A stretch of 50,464 bases of DNA from a virus. The stretch lies in IMG/VR virus record IMGVR_UViG_3300031578_000057, positions 1 to 50,464 of that record, one strand, 5' to 3'. The notes under the pieces are model-generated. The model saw only the letters and a program-made list of their open reading frames with translations, searched no databases and was not told the origin of the DNA. The first letter of the stretch is position 1, and each line of letters opens with the position of its first letter. Below, piece after piece: positions 25,535-33,737 of this stretch. The position numbers and the translations under genes are program-made.

Positions 25535-26162
25535 TTTCAAACGATTCACGGACAGTCAACGAAACAAACTCTACACGGCGGAGCGCGAAGCGTTCGAGGG
25601 ACACAAAGCGGACGAGAACCTTACGCCGGACGAAGCCCTCGAACTAACGGCGCGCGTTTGGCGTGCGTCGGGGGCGTTGGCCTCGACGCCGGGGGTTCGC
25701 TTCTCTCGGAAGAAGGGTCTCGGCGCCGCGCACTATTCGCCATGGTGCCACCGTATCACGTACCACCCCGACTCGATTCACGCTTGGGTCGTCGTCCACG
25801 AGGTCTCGCACGCGATCGAGCGAGAAGGCGCTTCCCACGGCCCGGAGTTCGCCCGAGCGTACCTTGCGGCCGTCGAGCGGACCTTCGGCTTCGAGGCCCG
25901 CGAGCTACTCGGCGCAGCCTTCCGGAAGCACAAGGTCCGATCGACCGGGAAGAGCCAGCCACTAAAGAAGGGCACCGGCCCGAAGCGCGAGACGAAAATG
26001 CAGAAGGCTTTGAAACTCTCCGACGCGGTCGGTGTGAGGTTCCGGGCCGACGGTTGGAATCAACATTGGTACGAACTTCTCGGACCCGGCGGCGAATGTA
26101 ACCGAAGCTGCTACGGGCTCGACGAAGTCATCCGAGAACTCGAATCCCGAGGTGCGAAATGA
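25527..26162 (+). CDS. SprT-like zinc metallopeptidase
   Basis: This 211-residue protein carries a zincin signature HEVSH at 91-95 inside VVVHEVSHAIEREGASH, then HGPEF at 104-108 supplying a third His. The spacing is that of SprT/WLM-type proteases, which in cells act on DNA-protein cross-links. The C-terminal part (about 125-211) is basic and then folds as a small domain (FRADGWNQHWYELLGPGG) with no clear zinc ribbon. In a phage it could process virion or host proteins, or clear proteins from DNA. That role is inference. Confidence 0.72.
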   Translation: MGNFKRFTDSQRNKLYTAEREAFEGHKADENLTPDEALELTARVWRASGALASTPGVRFSRKKGLGAAHYSPWCHRITYHPDSIHAWVVVHEVSHAIEREGASHGPEFARAYLAAVERTFGFEARELLGAAFRKHKVRSTGKSQPLKKGTGPKRETKMQKALKLSDAVGVRFRADGWNQHWYELLGPGGECNRSCYGLDEVIRELESRGAK

Positions 26163-26365
26163 TGGGAATGGAACTCAGTCTCCGAATGGAAATCCACGAC
26201 GACGCGTGCGTCCGATGCTTGACGCCCAAGGCGTCGAACCGGGAGTGCGGACCCTGCGCCATGGAGAACGCCACGATCGTTTCGGCCGGCACGCTCGGTA
26301 GCGCTTGCCGGGCGATCGACGAATCAGAGAACGCTCGGAACGAGCGAAGGAAAGAGAACTCATGA
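26159..26365 (+). CDS. Small zinc-ribbon protein
   Basis: This 68-residue protein has two CxxC pairs (CVRC and CGPC, 13 residues between the pairs), a compact zinc-binding knuckle, then a helical charged tail. It starts at an ATG overlapping the SprT-like gene stop (ATGA), so the two are probably translated together. It could act as an adaptor for the protease. No family is assigned. Confidence 0.65.
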   Translation: MMGMELSLRMEIHDDACVRCLTPKASNRECGPCAMENATIVSAGTLGSACRAIDESENARNERRKENS

Positions 26366-26387
26366 CCCGTGGGAATTCCTCGGGGGA

Positions 26388-26474
26388 GTGACCGGGCAGG
26401 ACTTTTCTCACGCTCTAGGCGAGAAAGTGCGAGAATTCGATCAAGCGAATCAGGACGCGAACCGAGAAGGATAG
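26388..26474 (+). CDS. Possible 28-residue peptide
   Basis: A chain of tiny coupled ORFs follows the zinc-ribbon gene: ATG at 26362 (nine residues, overlapping the previous stop), then GTG at 26388 with GGGGGAG before it. The second reads VTGQDFSHALGEKVREFDQA and ends at 26474, 18 bases before the next gene. The ribosome site and end-to-end overlaps favour translation; the product is too short to classify. Confidence 0.3.
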   Translation: MTGQDFSHALGEKVREFDQANQDANREG

Positions 26475-26492
26475 AAACAACGGAGAGAAACA

Positions 26493-27746
26493 ATGACCAA
26501 CGAAGCCAAAATCCACGAAGTCGCTCAGTCCCGCTTCCCCGAGTTCGCCAAGAAGTTCGCTCGTCTCGTCAAGCTGGCCGAGAAGATCGACGTCGACGCG
26601 CCGGACTTCTCGATCGTCGGCGAAGTCACTCACCCCCGCCCCCCGCAGACCGACGCGGACCGCCAGCGAATCGCGGACCGCGACCCGACGTACCCGATCG
26701 TCCCCTTCTTCCAGATCACCATCACGGGCGACGCGCCCCAGGTTCCCGGCTTCCGCTTCGTCGGGAAGATTGAGCCGAGCGAGATTGCCGGCATCAACTT
26801 CGTCTCCGCGATCCCCGGGATCGACGTCAACATCACCCCCTTCGCAAAGGCCGCGATCGAGTGCGAGCATTGCCAGACGAACCGCGCCCGGAAAGCCGCC
26901 TACCTCATTGAGTCGACCGAGTCCGGTTCGATCTTCCGAGTCGGGAAGAACTGCCTTCAGGACTTCACCGGCCACGCGAGCCCCGAGTCCTGCGCGAAGT
27001 TCTTCGAAGTGCTTATGTCGATCCTCGACGAAGAGTGGGAGCCGTGCTGCGAGCGCATCGAGCCCACGTTCGATACCCTCGGCTTCGTTCAAATGACCGC
27101 CGCGGTGATTCAGGAGTTCGGATGGGCACCGGTCTCGGGTAGCGACTGGCCGACGAAGGTCGCCGTGATGCAGGCGCTTGAGAATTCCGGCCCCTTCTCC
27201 GGTTCGGCCCGGGATCGAATCGCGATTCCCGTAATCACCGAGGCGCACAAGACGCTCGCCACCGAGGCGCTTGCATGGGCGCGCACGTTGTCGCCGGACC
27301 CGGTCGTCGAGAAGAGCGACTATCTTCGAAACCTTCGCCTCGCGGTCGAGCCCGAGTTCGTGGTTGCCAAGCGGACCGGCCTTCTCGCCTCGATCCTTCG
27401 AGCCTACACGACGGCGAAGGAAATCGAAATCAAGAAGGCGGAGCGCAAAGAACAGAAGGCCGCGGCGCAGCCGATCCCCACGTTCGACGGCCGTGTCCGA
27501 GTCGAAGGTTCGATCGTAGCGGCAAACTGGAAGGACACCGACTTCGGGTCCGTCCTGAAGATTACCGTTCGCCACGCGGACGGGTGGGCGGTCTACGGTT
27601 CATGCCCGAGCGCGATCAGCGGCGAGCGTGACTCTTCCGAGTTGATCGGAAAGCCGATCGGCTTCGACGCCCGAATCAAGGTGAGCCGCGACGACCCGAA
27701 GTTCGGATTCTTCAGCCGGCCGACGAAGGTCGCCTTCGAGGGCTAG
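26493..27746 (+). CDS. Large conserved-type phage protein with CxxC and OB-like C-terminus
   Basis: This 417-residue protein contains CEHCQTNRARKAAYLIES and then FRVGKNCLQDFTGH, a pattern I associate with phage and mobile-element hypotheticals. The two segments probably form one metal site. The last 80 residues (GRVRVEGSIVAANWKDTDFG, then a Phe/Lys-rich end) look like a small OB-type barrel, which may bind nucleic acid. No catalytic residues are recognised. It ends convergent with, and overlapping by four bases, the last gene of the leftward operon, with no terminator visible between. Confidence 0.7.
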   Translation: MTNEAKIHEVAQSRFPEFAKKFARLVKLAEKIDVDAPDFSIVGEVTHPRPPQTDADRQRIADRDPTYPIVPFFQITITGDAPQVPGFRFVGKIEPSEIAGINFVSAIPGIDVNITPFAKAAIECEHCQTNRARKAAYLIESTESGSIFRVGKNCLQDFTGHASPESCAKFFEVLMSILDEEWEPCCERIEPTFDTLGFVQMTAAVIQEFGWAPVSGSDWPTKVAVMQALENSGPFSGSARDRIAIPVITEAHKTLATEALAWARTLSPDPVVEKSDYLRNLRLAVEPEFVVAKRTGLLASILRAYTTAKEIEIKKAERKEQKAAAQPIPTFDGRVRVEGSIVAANWKDTDFGSVLKITVRHADGWAVYGSCPSAISGERDSSELIGKPIGFDARIKVSRDDPKFGFFSRPTKVAFEG

Positions 27747-27976
27747 TGGATCGAGGCTCCCCGCAGGGCGACCCGGATAGCCTCGGCTTCCGGATCGGTC
27801 TTCACCCCCGGGAAATCGAGGTCGTCCGGGCGCTTCCCGGTGAGCGCGTAGCGCCCCAGAAGAACGACGACGAATACTGCGGCCAGCACCGCGGCGAATG
27901 GGGCCACACCGACGGCCAGAAGGATTCGTGACCCGATGTTCGCCCGGACGATCGGGCCGCTTAGAAGGGCTCTCAC
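27743..27976 (-). CDS. Single-helix membrane protein
   Basis: This 77-residue protein is the last gene of the long leftward operon. One strong membrane helix (LLAVGVAPFAAVLAAVFVVVLLG, about 19-41) is followed by a polar acidic tail, probably cytoplasmic. It starts at a GTG overlapping the upstream stop (GTGA). The function is unknown; late lysis control or envelope modification is possible. Confidence 0.6.
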   Translation of the reverse strand: MRALLSGPIVRANIGSRILLAVGVAPFAAVLAAVFVVVLLGRYALTGKRPDDLDFPGVKTDPEAEAIRVALRGASIH

Positions 27977-28311
27977 GGCGCCGCCTCCAGACCGAGTCCC
28001 CGAAGGAATTCACTCGCCTCGGCTTGCTTCCCACGGGGGGTTCCGCCGGCCCGGCGGTTCTGGCCCTTCACGTAGGGAACGCCCGGGTTGGTGACGTGAG
28101 CGACGCCCCCCATGACGCCAAATTTGTTCGGTCGCCGGAACGCCATGAATCCCTTCTTCCAGATCAGCCGGGGCGGCTTCGTGAGACTCGCGCGTAGTGC
28201 CTTCAGCCGGTCTCGGCTGCGCGGGCAAGTCGCCGAGTGAGCCCGGCCGGGTGCGCGCTCGCAATGCCGGCAGATAGTTTTCGACTCGCTTGCGCGTCTA
28301 AACGTATTCAT
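27973..28311 (-). CDS. Small basic zinc-binding protein
   Basis: This 112-residue basic protein starts at the ATG at 28311, which overlaps the upstream stop (ATGA); an in-frame upstream extension is therefore rejected. CRHCERAPGRAHSATC gives a Cys3His zinc knuckle near the N-terminus, followed by Arg/Lys-rich helices and a Gly-rich VMGGVAHVTNPG segment. It resembles the zinc half of HNH-type proteins but lacks a recognisable HNH core. Nucleic acid binding is likely. Confidence 0.6.
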   Translation of the reverse strand: MNTFRRASESKTICRHCERAPGRAHSATCPRSRDRLKALRASLTKPPRLIWKKGFMAFRRPNKFGVMGGVAHVTNPGVPYVKGQNRRAGGTPRGKQAEASEFLRGLGLEAAP

Positions 28312-28574
28312 ATAACCCTCAAGATCCAATAGAGCGGGGCCAACGTAGAAACCACGGTGGCGATAAAGATGGCCGCGTATTTCGCGACCTTCGACGCCGA
28401 TATGGGGTCTACTTGGTCTAGGTCAACCATGCGACCACGTTCAGTCCGGGTAACGGCGACACACAGAAACTTAGTACCGTCGGGGTCAAAGAAGAACTCG
28501 CCGACGTGCTCGACGTCGCGCTCCGCGGCCACGCGGACGCGGCCTTTCAGCCAATCGTTGAAGGCATCTAACAC
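28308..28574 (-). CDS. Membrane-anchored small protein
   Basis: This 88-residue protein starts at GTG 28574. The N-terminal domain is mixed (NDWLKGRVRVAAERDVEHVG, FFDPDGTKFLCVAVT). The C-terminus is one membrane helix (YAAIFIATVVSTLAPLYWIL) reaching almost to the end, so it is a tail-anchored type. The family is unknown. It sits in a run of small coupled genes at the operon end. Confidence 0.6.
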   Translation of the reverse strand: MLDAFNDWLKGRVRVAAERDVEHVGEFFFDPDGTKFLCVAVTRTERGRMVDLDQVDPISASKVAKYAAIFIATVVSTLAPLYWILRVI

Positions 28575-28882
28575 AATTTCTCTCCTACAATTTCGGAGTC
28601 AATGTTCCCCAGGTAGGGGAAGTGACCGAGCGCCATGAGCGCGCCGATGGTGCCTTGCAGGATTTCCCTGTAGGCGTGCATTTCCAGAGAAGCCATTACC
28701 TCGGAACTCTCGGTCGGTCGGCTTCTGGCAATCATTATAAGCGCCTTCGCGGCTTCCGCCAAGGTGTTGCTCGACTGAACTAAGAACCCTTGGTACGCCT
28801 CGGCCTTGTTGGGCAACATACCGCGTGCCATTTCTCGTGACGCGGCGCGGAAGGCCACGCTAATTGTTTGTTCGGGTGTCAT
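28568..28882 (-). CDS. Helical hypothetical protein
   Basis: This 104-residue protein is almost wholly helical (QTISVAFRAASREMARGM, TLAEAAKALIMIARSR) and near neutral in charge. There is a good AGGA site before the ATG. It follows a hairpin placed just after the dNMP kinase gene, so its level may differ from upstream genes. No family is recognised. Confidence 0.65.
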   Translation of the reverse strand: MTPEQTISVAFRAASREMARGMLPNKAEAYQGFLVQSSNTLAEAAKALIMIARSRPTESSEVMASLEMHAYREILQGTIGALMALGHFPYLGNIDSEIVGEKLC

Positions 28883-28903
28883 CCTAAATTCTCCAAGTCC
28901 GGA

Positions 28904-28933
28904 GTGTAGCGGCTTTTCAGCGTGCCGCTACAC
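28904..28933 (-). other. Intergenic hairpin
   Basis: A perfect ten-base stem (GTGTAGCGGC at 28904-28913 with 28924-28933) and ten-base loop lie between the dNMP kinase gene and the next gene. No T-tract follows on the minus strand, so mRNA stabilisation or processing is more likely than termination. Confidence 0.55.
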
Positions 28934-28943
28934 CCCGGGCAGG

Positions 28944-29513
28944 TTACGCCGTCGGGAACAGGACTTGAACCATGCGCTCGGTTGCCGCCTGAACGCGGTC
29001 CACGCCGAACTCGGCGCGAATCACGTAGTCGGGGGTGAACTCAGCCAGCGCGTCTTCGGACGCGTGCTTCGCCGCCGTACCGACGAACCCCGGGTCCGTT
29101 CGCTCCACCCGGACGACGATGCCGCCGTTGTTGTGAATGAGTTTGAACTCATTCGGGAACCGCACGTCGGAAATGACGATCGGGATATAAGCCGCCTCGT
29201 CCGTGTTCCACACGTCGTCCATGGTGCGAAGAACTTGCTTCGCCCATATGTCCGTGTCGATATGCCGGAAGCACTCGGTTCCGACGTATTGAAGAACGCG
29301 ACGCCGCGTCCATCCGTCCGGGAGTTTCGGGTCTTGCTCTTCCTTGTATTCGAGTTCGTCGAGAGCGTCTCGATTCCACCCGAAGACGTCGGCGCAAAGA
29401 TCCTTCAGCGGCCCGGCCATCGTCAACTCGACGAAGCCGTGCTTTTTCACAAGGTGACGCGCGGCCGTGCTCTTGCCCGACCCAGCGGCGCCCATCAATC
29501 CAATCAGTTTCAT
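28944..29513 (-). CDS. Deoxynucleoside monophosphate kinase
   Basis: This 189-residue enzyme phosphorylates dNMPs to dNDPs, feeding phage DNA synthesis. A P-loop is visible at residues 8-16 (GAAGSGKST). GPLKDLCADVFGW, RRVLQYVGTECFR and VISDVRFPNEF are typical of the T4 gp1/T5-type dNMP kinase family. The length is normal. It starts at an ATG overlapping the helicase stop (ATGA) in the replication operon. Confidence 0.88.
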   Translation of the reverse strand: MKLIGLMGAAGSGKSTAARHLVKKHGFVELTMAGPLKDLCADVFGWNRDALDELEYKEEQDPKLPDGWTRRRVLQYVGTECFRHIDTDIWAKQVLRTMDDVWNTDEAAYIPIVISDVRFPNEFKLIHNNGGIVVRVERTDPGFVGTAAKHASEDALAEFTPDYVIRAEFGVDRVQAATERMVQVLFPTA

Positions 29514-30919
29514 AATGTTTCCTCTGCTAGTGCGGCTTTTAAGTCCGCTTCGGTGGCGCCCTTCTTTCGAAGGACTCTTCCAACTCGTTCCTCAACCGTG
29601 TCTTCGGCGACGAGGTGGTAGACCATGACGCGGTCGGCAAGCTGGCCTTGGCGAGCGAGCCGCGCGTTTAGTTGGTTGTATAGCTCCAGATCCCACGGCG
29701 TGCCATACCAAATGATATGGTGGCCGCCGTCCTGAAGGTTAAGCCCGTAGGACATGCTCTGCGGCTGAATCAGAAGGCGGTCGATCTTCTTCTTGTTCCA
29801 TTGCGTCGCGAGCCGATCGCCTTCCTTTGCCGAAACCCCCGAGCCGATATGGGCCGCGGTCGGGAGCCGGCTACGGATCGCGAAATAGTCCGCGTGGAAT
29901 TCGTAGACGATGAACGTCGGGCGCGGGCCGATTTCAGCGAGCAACTCTTCAAGGGCGTCGAGCTTGGCGTCGTGTAGCCGGTGGGTGCCGTGGTCCCCGT
30001 CGTAGACGAAGCCGTTGCATATCTGCCGGAGCTTCCCCTGCGCCGCTTCCTCGGCGGCGAGTAGCGTTGTCCCGTCCGGAAGATCGCAGATCGCCTCGGT
30101 CCTCATTTCGTGGTATGCCACCTTCGCCTTCGCCGGCAACCGGACTGGAATGTCCGTGCGGACCACTTCGGGAAGTTCGAGGTAATCCTCCGCCCGAAGG
30201 CAAGTGATTCGCGGGGCGATAGCCCGAAGGATCTCTTCCGCGGAACCGGGCCGGAGCTTCCACGATATGTCGCGGGCGTGCGGCCCGTTCGAAATGGGGA
30301 CGAAATACCGTTTCCGGTAGTACGTGATACGGGGGTCGAGCGCGGCGCCGTCTTCGAGTGGCCGCCCGCCGTCAAGCAACGTTAGCTGACCGTGAAGGTC
30401 TTCGTACCCGTTCGGCGCCGGCGAGCCCGTGAGGATATGGCGCCGGGCGAAGTCCCCGAAGTAGCGGCCAAGGGTTTTGAACCGGGTGCCGGACGCGCGC
30501 TTGAACTTTGAGGATTCGTCGACGATCAACATTTCCGGCCGGTTCACCCACGTTTTCCAATAGCCGGGAATCCACTTCCGCGGGTTCACCGGGTCGCGGT
30601 GGCCGAAGAGTTTCTTGAGGTGTTCGGGGTTGCAGACGAACAGGTCGCCGTCTTCGCGCTCGCCGGCGTGGAGGTTCACCACCTTGAGGTGCTCGAACTG
30701 CTTCCACTTCGCGACCTCGTGCGGCCACACCGAATAACAGACGCGGAGCGGGGCGATGATAAGCGCGCGTTCCACGTCGAGGCACTCCTGAAGCTGGACG
30801 AACGCGTCGAGCGTTTGCGCGGTCTTGCCGAGCCCGGGATCTTCGAAGAGGCCGTGGTACGGATCGCGGACGAGCGCAGCGGTCGCTCGTTCCGAGTAAC
30901 CATGCGGCTTATAATTCAT
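29510..30919 (-). CDS. SNF2-family DNA helicase/ATPase
   Basis: This 469-residue superfamily 2 ATPase has motif I DPGLGKT at 27-33, motif Ia-like ALIIAPLRVCYSVWPHE, motif II MLIVDESSKFK, motif III LTGSPAPNGYEDL and a C-terminal half with QPQSMSYGLNLQDGGH and NQLNARLARQGQ (motif VI). This is the standard phage SNF2 helicase found beside VRR-NUC and family A polymerase genes. It likely remodels or unwinds DNA in replication. The ATG at 30919 was chosen; a TTG five codons upstream is possible. Confidence 0.9.
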   Translation of the reverse strand: MNYKPHGYSERATAALVRDPYHGLFEDPGLGKTAQTLDAFVQLQECLDVERALIIAPLRVCYSVWPHEVAKWKQFEHLKVVNLHAGEREDGDLFVCNPEHLKKLFGHRDPVNPRKWIPGYWKTWVNRPEMLIVDESSKFKRASGTRFKTLGRYFGDFARRHILTGSPAPNGYEDLHGQLTLLDGGRPLEDGAALDPRITYYRKRYFVPISNGPHARDISWKLRPGSAEEILRAIAPRITCLRAEDYLELPEVVRTDIPVRLPAKAKVAYHEMRTEAICDLPDGTTLLAAEEAAQGKLRQICNGFVYDGDHGTHRLHDAKLDALEELLAEIGPRPTFIVYEFHADYFAIRSRLPTAAHIGSGVSAKEGDRLATQWNKKKIDRLLIQPQSMSYGLNLQDGGHHIIWYGTPWDLELYNQLNARLARQGQLADRVMVYHLVAEDTVEERVGRVLRKKGATEADLKAALAEETL

Positions 30920-31196
30920 CACCGAAGAACTCAACTAACCACTCCTCAACCGCTTTATGCGTCCAGAGACATTGCCACTCAAAACCAAGCCTACGGAGAA
31001 GTTTTCCGATCAGGTTTTGCCGGCGGGTTAGAAGCCCGCCCGGTCTCTTCAGTTCGATGAACGCTATCCGCCCCTTTGAGGCGAAAACGATACGATCCGG
31101 CCACCCCTTCCCGAGTCTCTCCCCCTTCATTGTGAACGCGGGCTTGTGCCTTTTCACACCGCGCACTAGCGCAGACTCTACAGAACTCTCTAACAT
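30909..31196 (-). CDS. VRR-NUC domain nuclease
   Basis: This 95-residue single-domain nuclease has PD-(D/E)xK residues: D34 in GWPDRIV, then E48 and K50 in IAFIELKRPGG, and Q60. Such phage VRR-NUC proteins are thought to act on branched DNA with the SNF2 helicase encoded next. GGGAG stands before the ATG at 31196. The gene ends inside the helicase start. It lies within the 3' part of the overlapping upstream ORF. Confidence 0.9.
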   Translation of the reverse strand: MLESSVESALVRGVKRHKPAFTMKGERLGKGWPDRIVFASKGRIAFIELKRPGGLLTRRQNLIGKLLRRLGFEWQCLWTHKAVEEWLVEFFGDEL

Positions 31197-31563
31197 TTTC
31201 GGACTCCCAAGAGAGGTGGCTATACGCCAGCTTGAAGTTGAACGGTACGATCAGCCACTCTTGGAAGAATGCGCGGACGATCCCGACGGTTGTGCCCGCG
31301 GCGTCGCAAATTTGCGCGAGAGTTATGCCCCCGCGGTTGTCGACGGTGAACCATAATCTCTCGTCGTCCCACCGTTCCAGCGTGAGCATCAAGTCCGCTC
31401 GCCGCGCCACCGTTAGAGTGTGCCCGGCAATCAAAGCCGCGAATTCCGACTCGTGCGCGACCAATTTTGCGTGTGTCTCCAGAAGAGTAGTCTTCGCACT
31501 GACCACTACAATTTCCAGAACGTCGTTTGCGTCAATCACTTTCGGTATCTCACGGCCCGCCAC
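30991..31563 (-). CDS. Hypothetical protein with abnormally long overlap
   Basis: The frame gives 190 residues, but only the first 120 or so look like a natural protein (VIDANDVLEIVVVSAKTTLL, RWDDERLWFTVDNRGG, ITLAQICDAAGTTVGIVRAF). The last 69 codons lie over the VRR-NUC gene in another frame and are Arg/Ser-rich, as in a chance frame. A one-base change near the AAAA at about 31196-31199 would bring in a TAG right at the VRR-NUC start. The family is unknown. The start overlaps the polymerase end by 28 bases. Confidence 0.5.
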   Translation of the reverse strand: MAGREIPKVIDANDVLEIVVVSAKTTLLETHAKLVAHESEFAALIAGHTLTVARRADLMLTLERWDDERLWFTVDNRGGITLAQICDAAGTTVGIVRAFFQEWLIVPFNFKLAYSHLSWESENVREFCRVCASARCEKAQARVHNEGGETREGVAGSYRFRLKGADSVHRTEETGRASNPPAKPDRKTSP

Positions 31564-33737
31564 CCTTCAGCTACAATGGGGAAATTGTCGGCCCACTTCG
31601 GCCGCTCTGAGAGAATAGCGTTGAACTCTTCGACGCTACCAAAACCTTTCGGAACTTCAGACACGATTTCGTCGTGAACCGTCAAGACTATATGATAGCC
31701 GGCGTTCTCCGCTCGCACCATGGCCTCGGCCATAATATCCCGGCAAAGCGCTTGAACAATGTTCTCGGTGAGCTTCCCGCCGTAGGTCGACGTACGAATC
31801 CATTGGCGGGTGTAGGTGTCAACCCCCCAGAACTGAAGTTGCGGTCGCTTGCCCCACGGCGTGTCGACGACTTCCACCTTCGGGTCGAGATAGGAGAGAA
31901 GCCGGCCGCTCGGGAGCCGGCAATGCAGGAATCGCCCGACTACCTTCCAAGCGATATGCTCTTGCCGAATAGTCGTGCCTTTGTTGCGAACCGCGCGGAT
32001 CGCCGCCTCATTCGCCTTGTACCAGAAGTCTTTGACCGGCCAGTTCTTCTCTCGGTAGGCGTTCACGAGTTCGGTGGCGCGCTCTTCTGATAACTCGACG
32101 CCCATTCCGCCGGCGTAGCTCGCGAGCTTTGGGCCACCCATTTGATAGCCACACCCGAGAATCACGACCTTCCCGTCTTGGCGCTCTTGGTCGTCGGTCT
32201 TGTAGATCGTTCGACCGTGGATCTCGGACGCTTGCCACGTGTAAATGTCTTGCCCCGGCATCGCGCCCGAGTCGATCAGGTCGAACGCCTTGATCCCTTC
32301 GGAGTGGCCGGTGACCCAAAACGTGCCCCGGGCCTCGATCGCCGAATAGTCCGACGCGAGGAGTTCGTTGCCGGGCGCCGGCGTGATGGTCCCGCGGAGA
32401 ACCGACGAGAGGAGTTGCATGATATTGTCCCGGCCGTAAATCATGCTTACGAGTTCGTAGTCGCCGGTCGAGACGTGTTGACACGTGCGCTCCATCGCAT
32501 CGCCGGGCGCGTCCCCCTTCACGTCCTTCGGGCACTTCCGGGGGTAGTTGTGGGGCTGAATCCCCTTGCCGCCCCACCGGCCAGTCGACGCCGCGTGGTA
32601 GCGCATGGACTCGCGCACTCGGTCGTCGGTCCCAAGGCGGTTCCGGATCGTGCGGTATTTCTTCGTGCTCGTCTTGTTCACGGCCAGCCAGATTGAGCAT
32701 GCGCGGGCTACGTGCTCGGGGACGTCGGGGCGGACGAGGATCTCTTCCATTGCGTCGGCTTCAGTCGTCTCGATCTCTTCGCCCTTCGGGTTGAGCTTCG
32801 TCGGAACGGATACGCCTTGTTCGTTCAACCACTTCTTCATTTGATCGCGTTGCGTGACCTTGCAGACGTCACCGTCGGTGATTTCCGAAAGCTCTTCTTG
32901 CGAGTCCAGATCGCAGGCGTCGCCAATCTTGATCGCGGCTTCCACGAGATTGCGGTCGCAATGGAGACCCCGAAAGTTGATCTTTTGATCGAGGTTGTAG
33001 ACGACGCGCTCGGTCTTCGGTAGCGGGCGGAGCGCCTTCCCAATCGAGCGTTCGGCTTCAACGTCCTGAAGGTTGTACGCGAAGACGTCGAGCAACCCTT
33101 TACGCAACTGAAGGAAGCGCGGGAAATCATCCGAGACGAGAAGCCCTTGGCTCTCGAACTTGAAAGCGGTCGTTGTTTTGCTTTCCCATTCCCAACCGTC
33201 GAACTCAATTCCGTTGTCCTCGGCGATCACCCGGCGCTCCCACTTCAGAAGGTTGCGGGGCTTCGTGTGCTTCATCATTATCTTGTGGCCGGCGGAGTCT
33301 TTGTGCTGCGATAGACCGAGGTCGCGGGTCACGTGGTCGAGCTTCGCGCGAAGAGCGTACGACGCGGCGAGCGCGGCCGTGCAGACCCAATGGTCGTCCG
33401 GGATCTCGGGCCAACCGTGGCGGTCGACCATGACAAACTTCCAAATGCAACGTTCGAAGAACGCATTGTGTGCTTCGTGGTGGTGGCCTTCCTCCACCGC
33501 CTTGAACAGACTCTTCGGCTCGGGCGTTGCCTGAATGTCCGCGCGCGTACGGTCGGCCTTGCGCTTCGCGTAGGGGTCGGTGAAGTCCCGGAACGCCGGG
33601 TGCCAAAGCGCCGGCACGGAATCATCGACGGCCCACGCGTAGGAAAGGACTTCGGTCGAAGGATGCCGAGCGTATTCGTACGTCCCGAGGTCTTTCAACT
33701 CGACGCCGCTGCGCGTCTCGAAGTCGCCAACTATCAC
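31536..33737 (-). CDS. DNA polymerase, family A
   Basis: This 733-residue replicative polymerase has an N-terminal 3'-5' exonuclease: DFETRS (residues 5-10), AHNAFFERCIWKF, and YNLQD (Exo III). The palm shows motif A LLASDYSAIEARG, an O-helix region near VVILGCGYQMGGPKLASYA, and motif C VLTVHDEIVSEVP. There is no 5'-3' exonuclease domain, as usual in phages. The GTG at 33737 is chosen because its GTGA overlaps the upstream stop and the exonuclease motif begins at once. A longer frame upstream of it reads over the next gene and is rejected. Confidence 0.95.
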   Translation of the reverse strand: MIVGDFETRSGVELKDLGTYEYARHPSTEVLSYAWAVDDSVPALWHPAFRDFTDPYAKRKADRTRADIQATPEPKSLFKAVEEGHHHEAHNAFFERCIWKFVMVDRHGWPEIPDDHWVCTAALAASYALRAKLDHVTRDLGLSQHKDSAGHKIMMKHTKPRNLLKWERRVIAEDNGIEFDGWEWESKTTTAFKFESQGLLVSDDFPRFLQLRKGLLDVFAYNLQDVEAERSIGKALRPLPKTERVVYNLDQKINFRGLHCDRNLVEAAIKIGDACDLDSQEELSEITDGDVCKVTQRDQMKKWLNEQGVSVPTKLNPKGEEIETTEADAMEEILVRPDVPEHVARACSIWLAVNKTSTKKYRTIRNRLGTDDRVRESMRYHAASTGRWGGKGIQPHNYPRKCPKDVKGDAPGDAMERTCQHVSTGDYELVSMIYGRDNIMQLLSSVLRGTITPAPGNELLASDYSAIEARGTFWVTGHSEGIKAFDLIDSGAMPGQDIYTWQASEIHGRTIYKTDDQERQDGKVVILGCGYQMGGPKLASYAGGMGVELSEERATELVNAYREKNWPVKDFWYKANEAAIRAVRNKGTTIRQEHIAWKVVGRFLHCRLPSGRLLSYLDPKVEVVDTPWGKRPQLQFWGVDTYTRQWIRTSTYGGKLTENIVQALCRDIMAEAMVRAENAGYHIVLTVHDEIVSEVPKGFGSVEEFNAILSERPKWADNFPIVAEGWRAVRYRK

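Noticed and set aside
26415-27575. 386-codon minus-strand frame
   Set aside because: Lies opposite the Cys-containing gene at 26493, is extremely Arg/Asp-rich in periodic fashion, and lacks a ribosome site.
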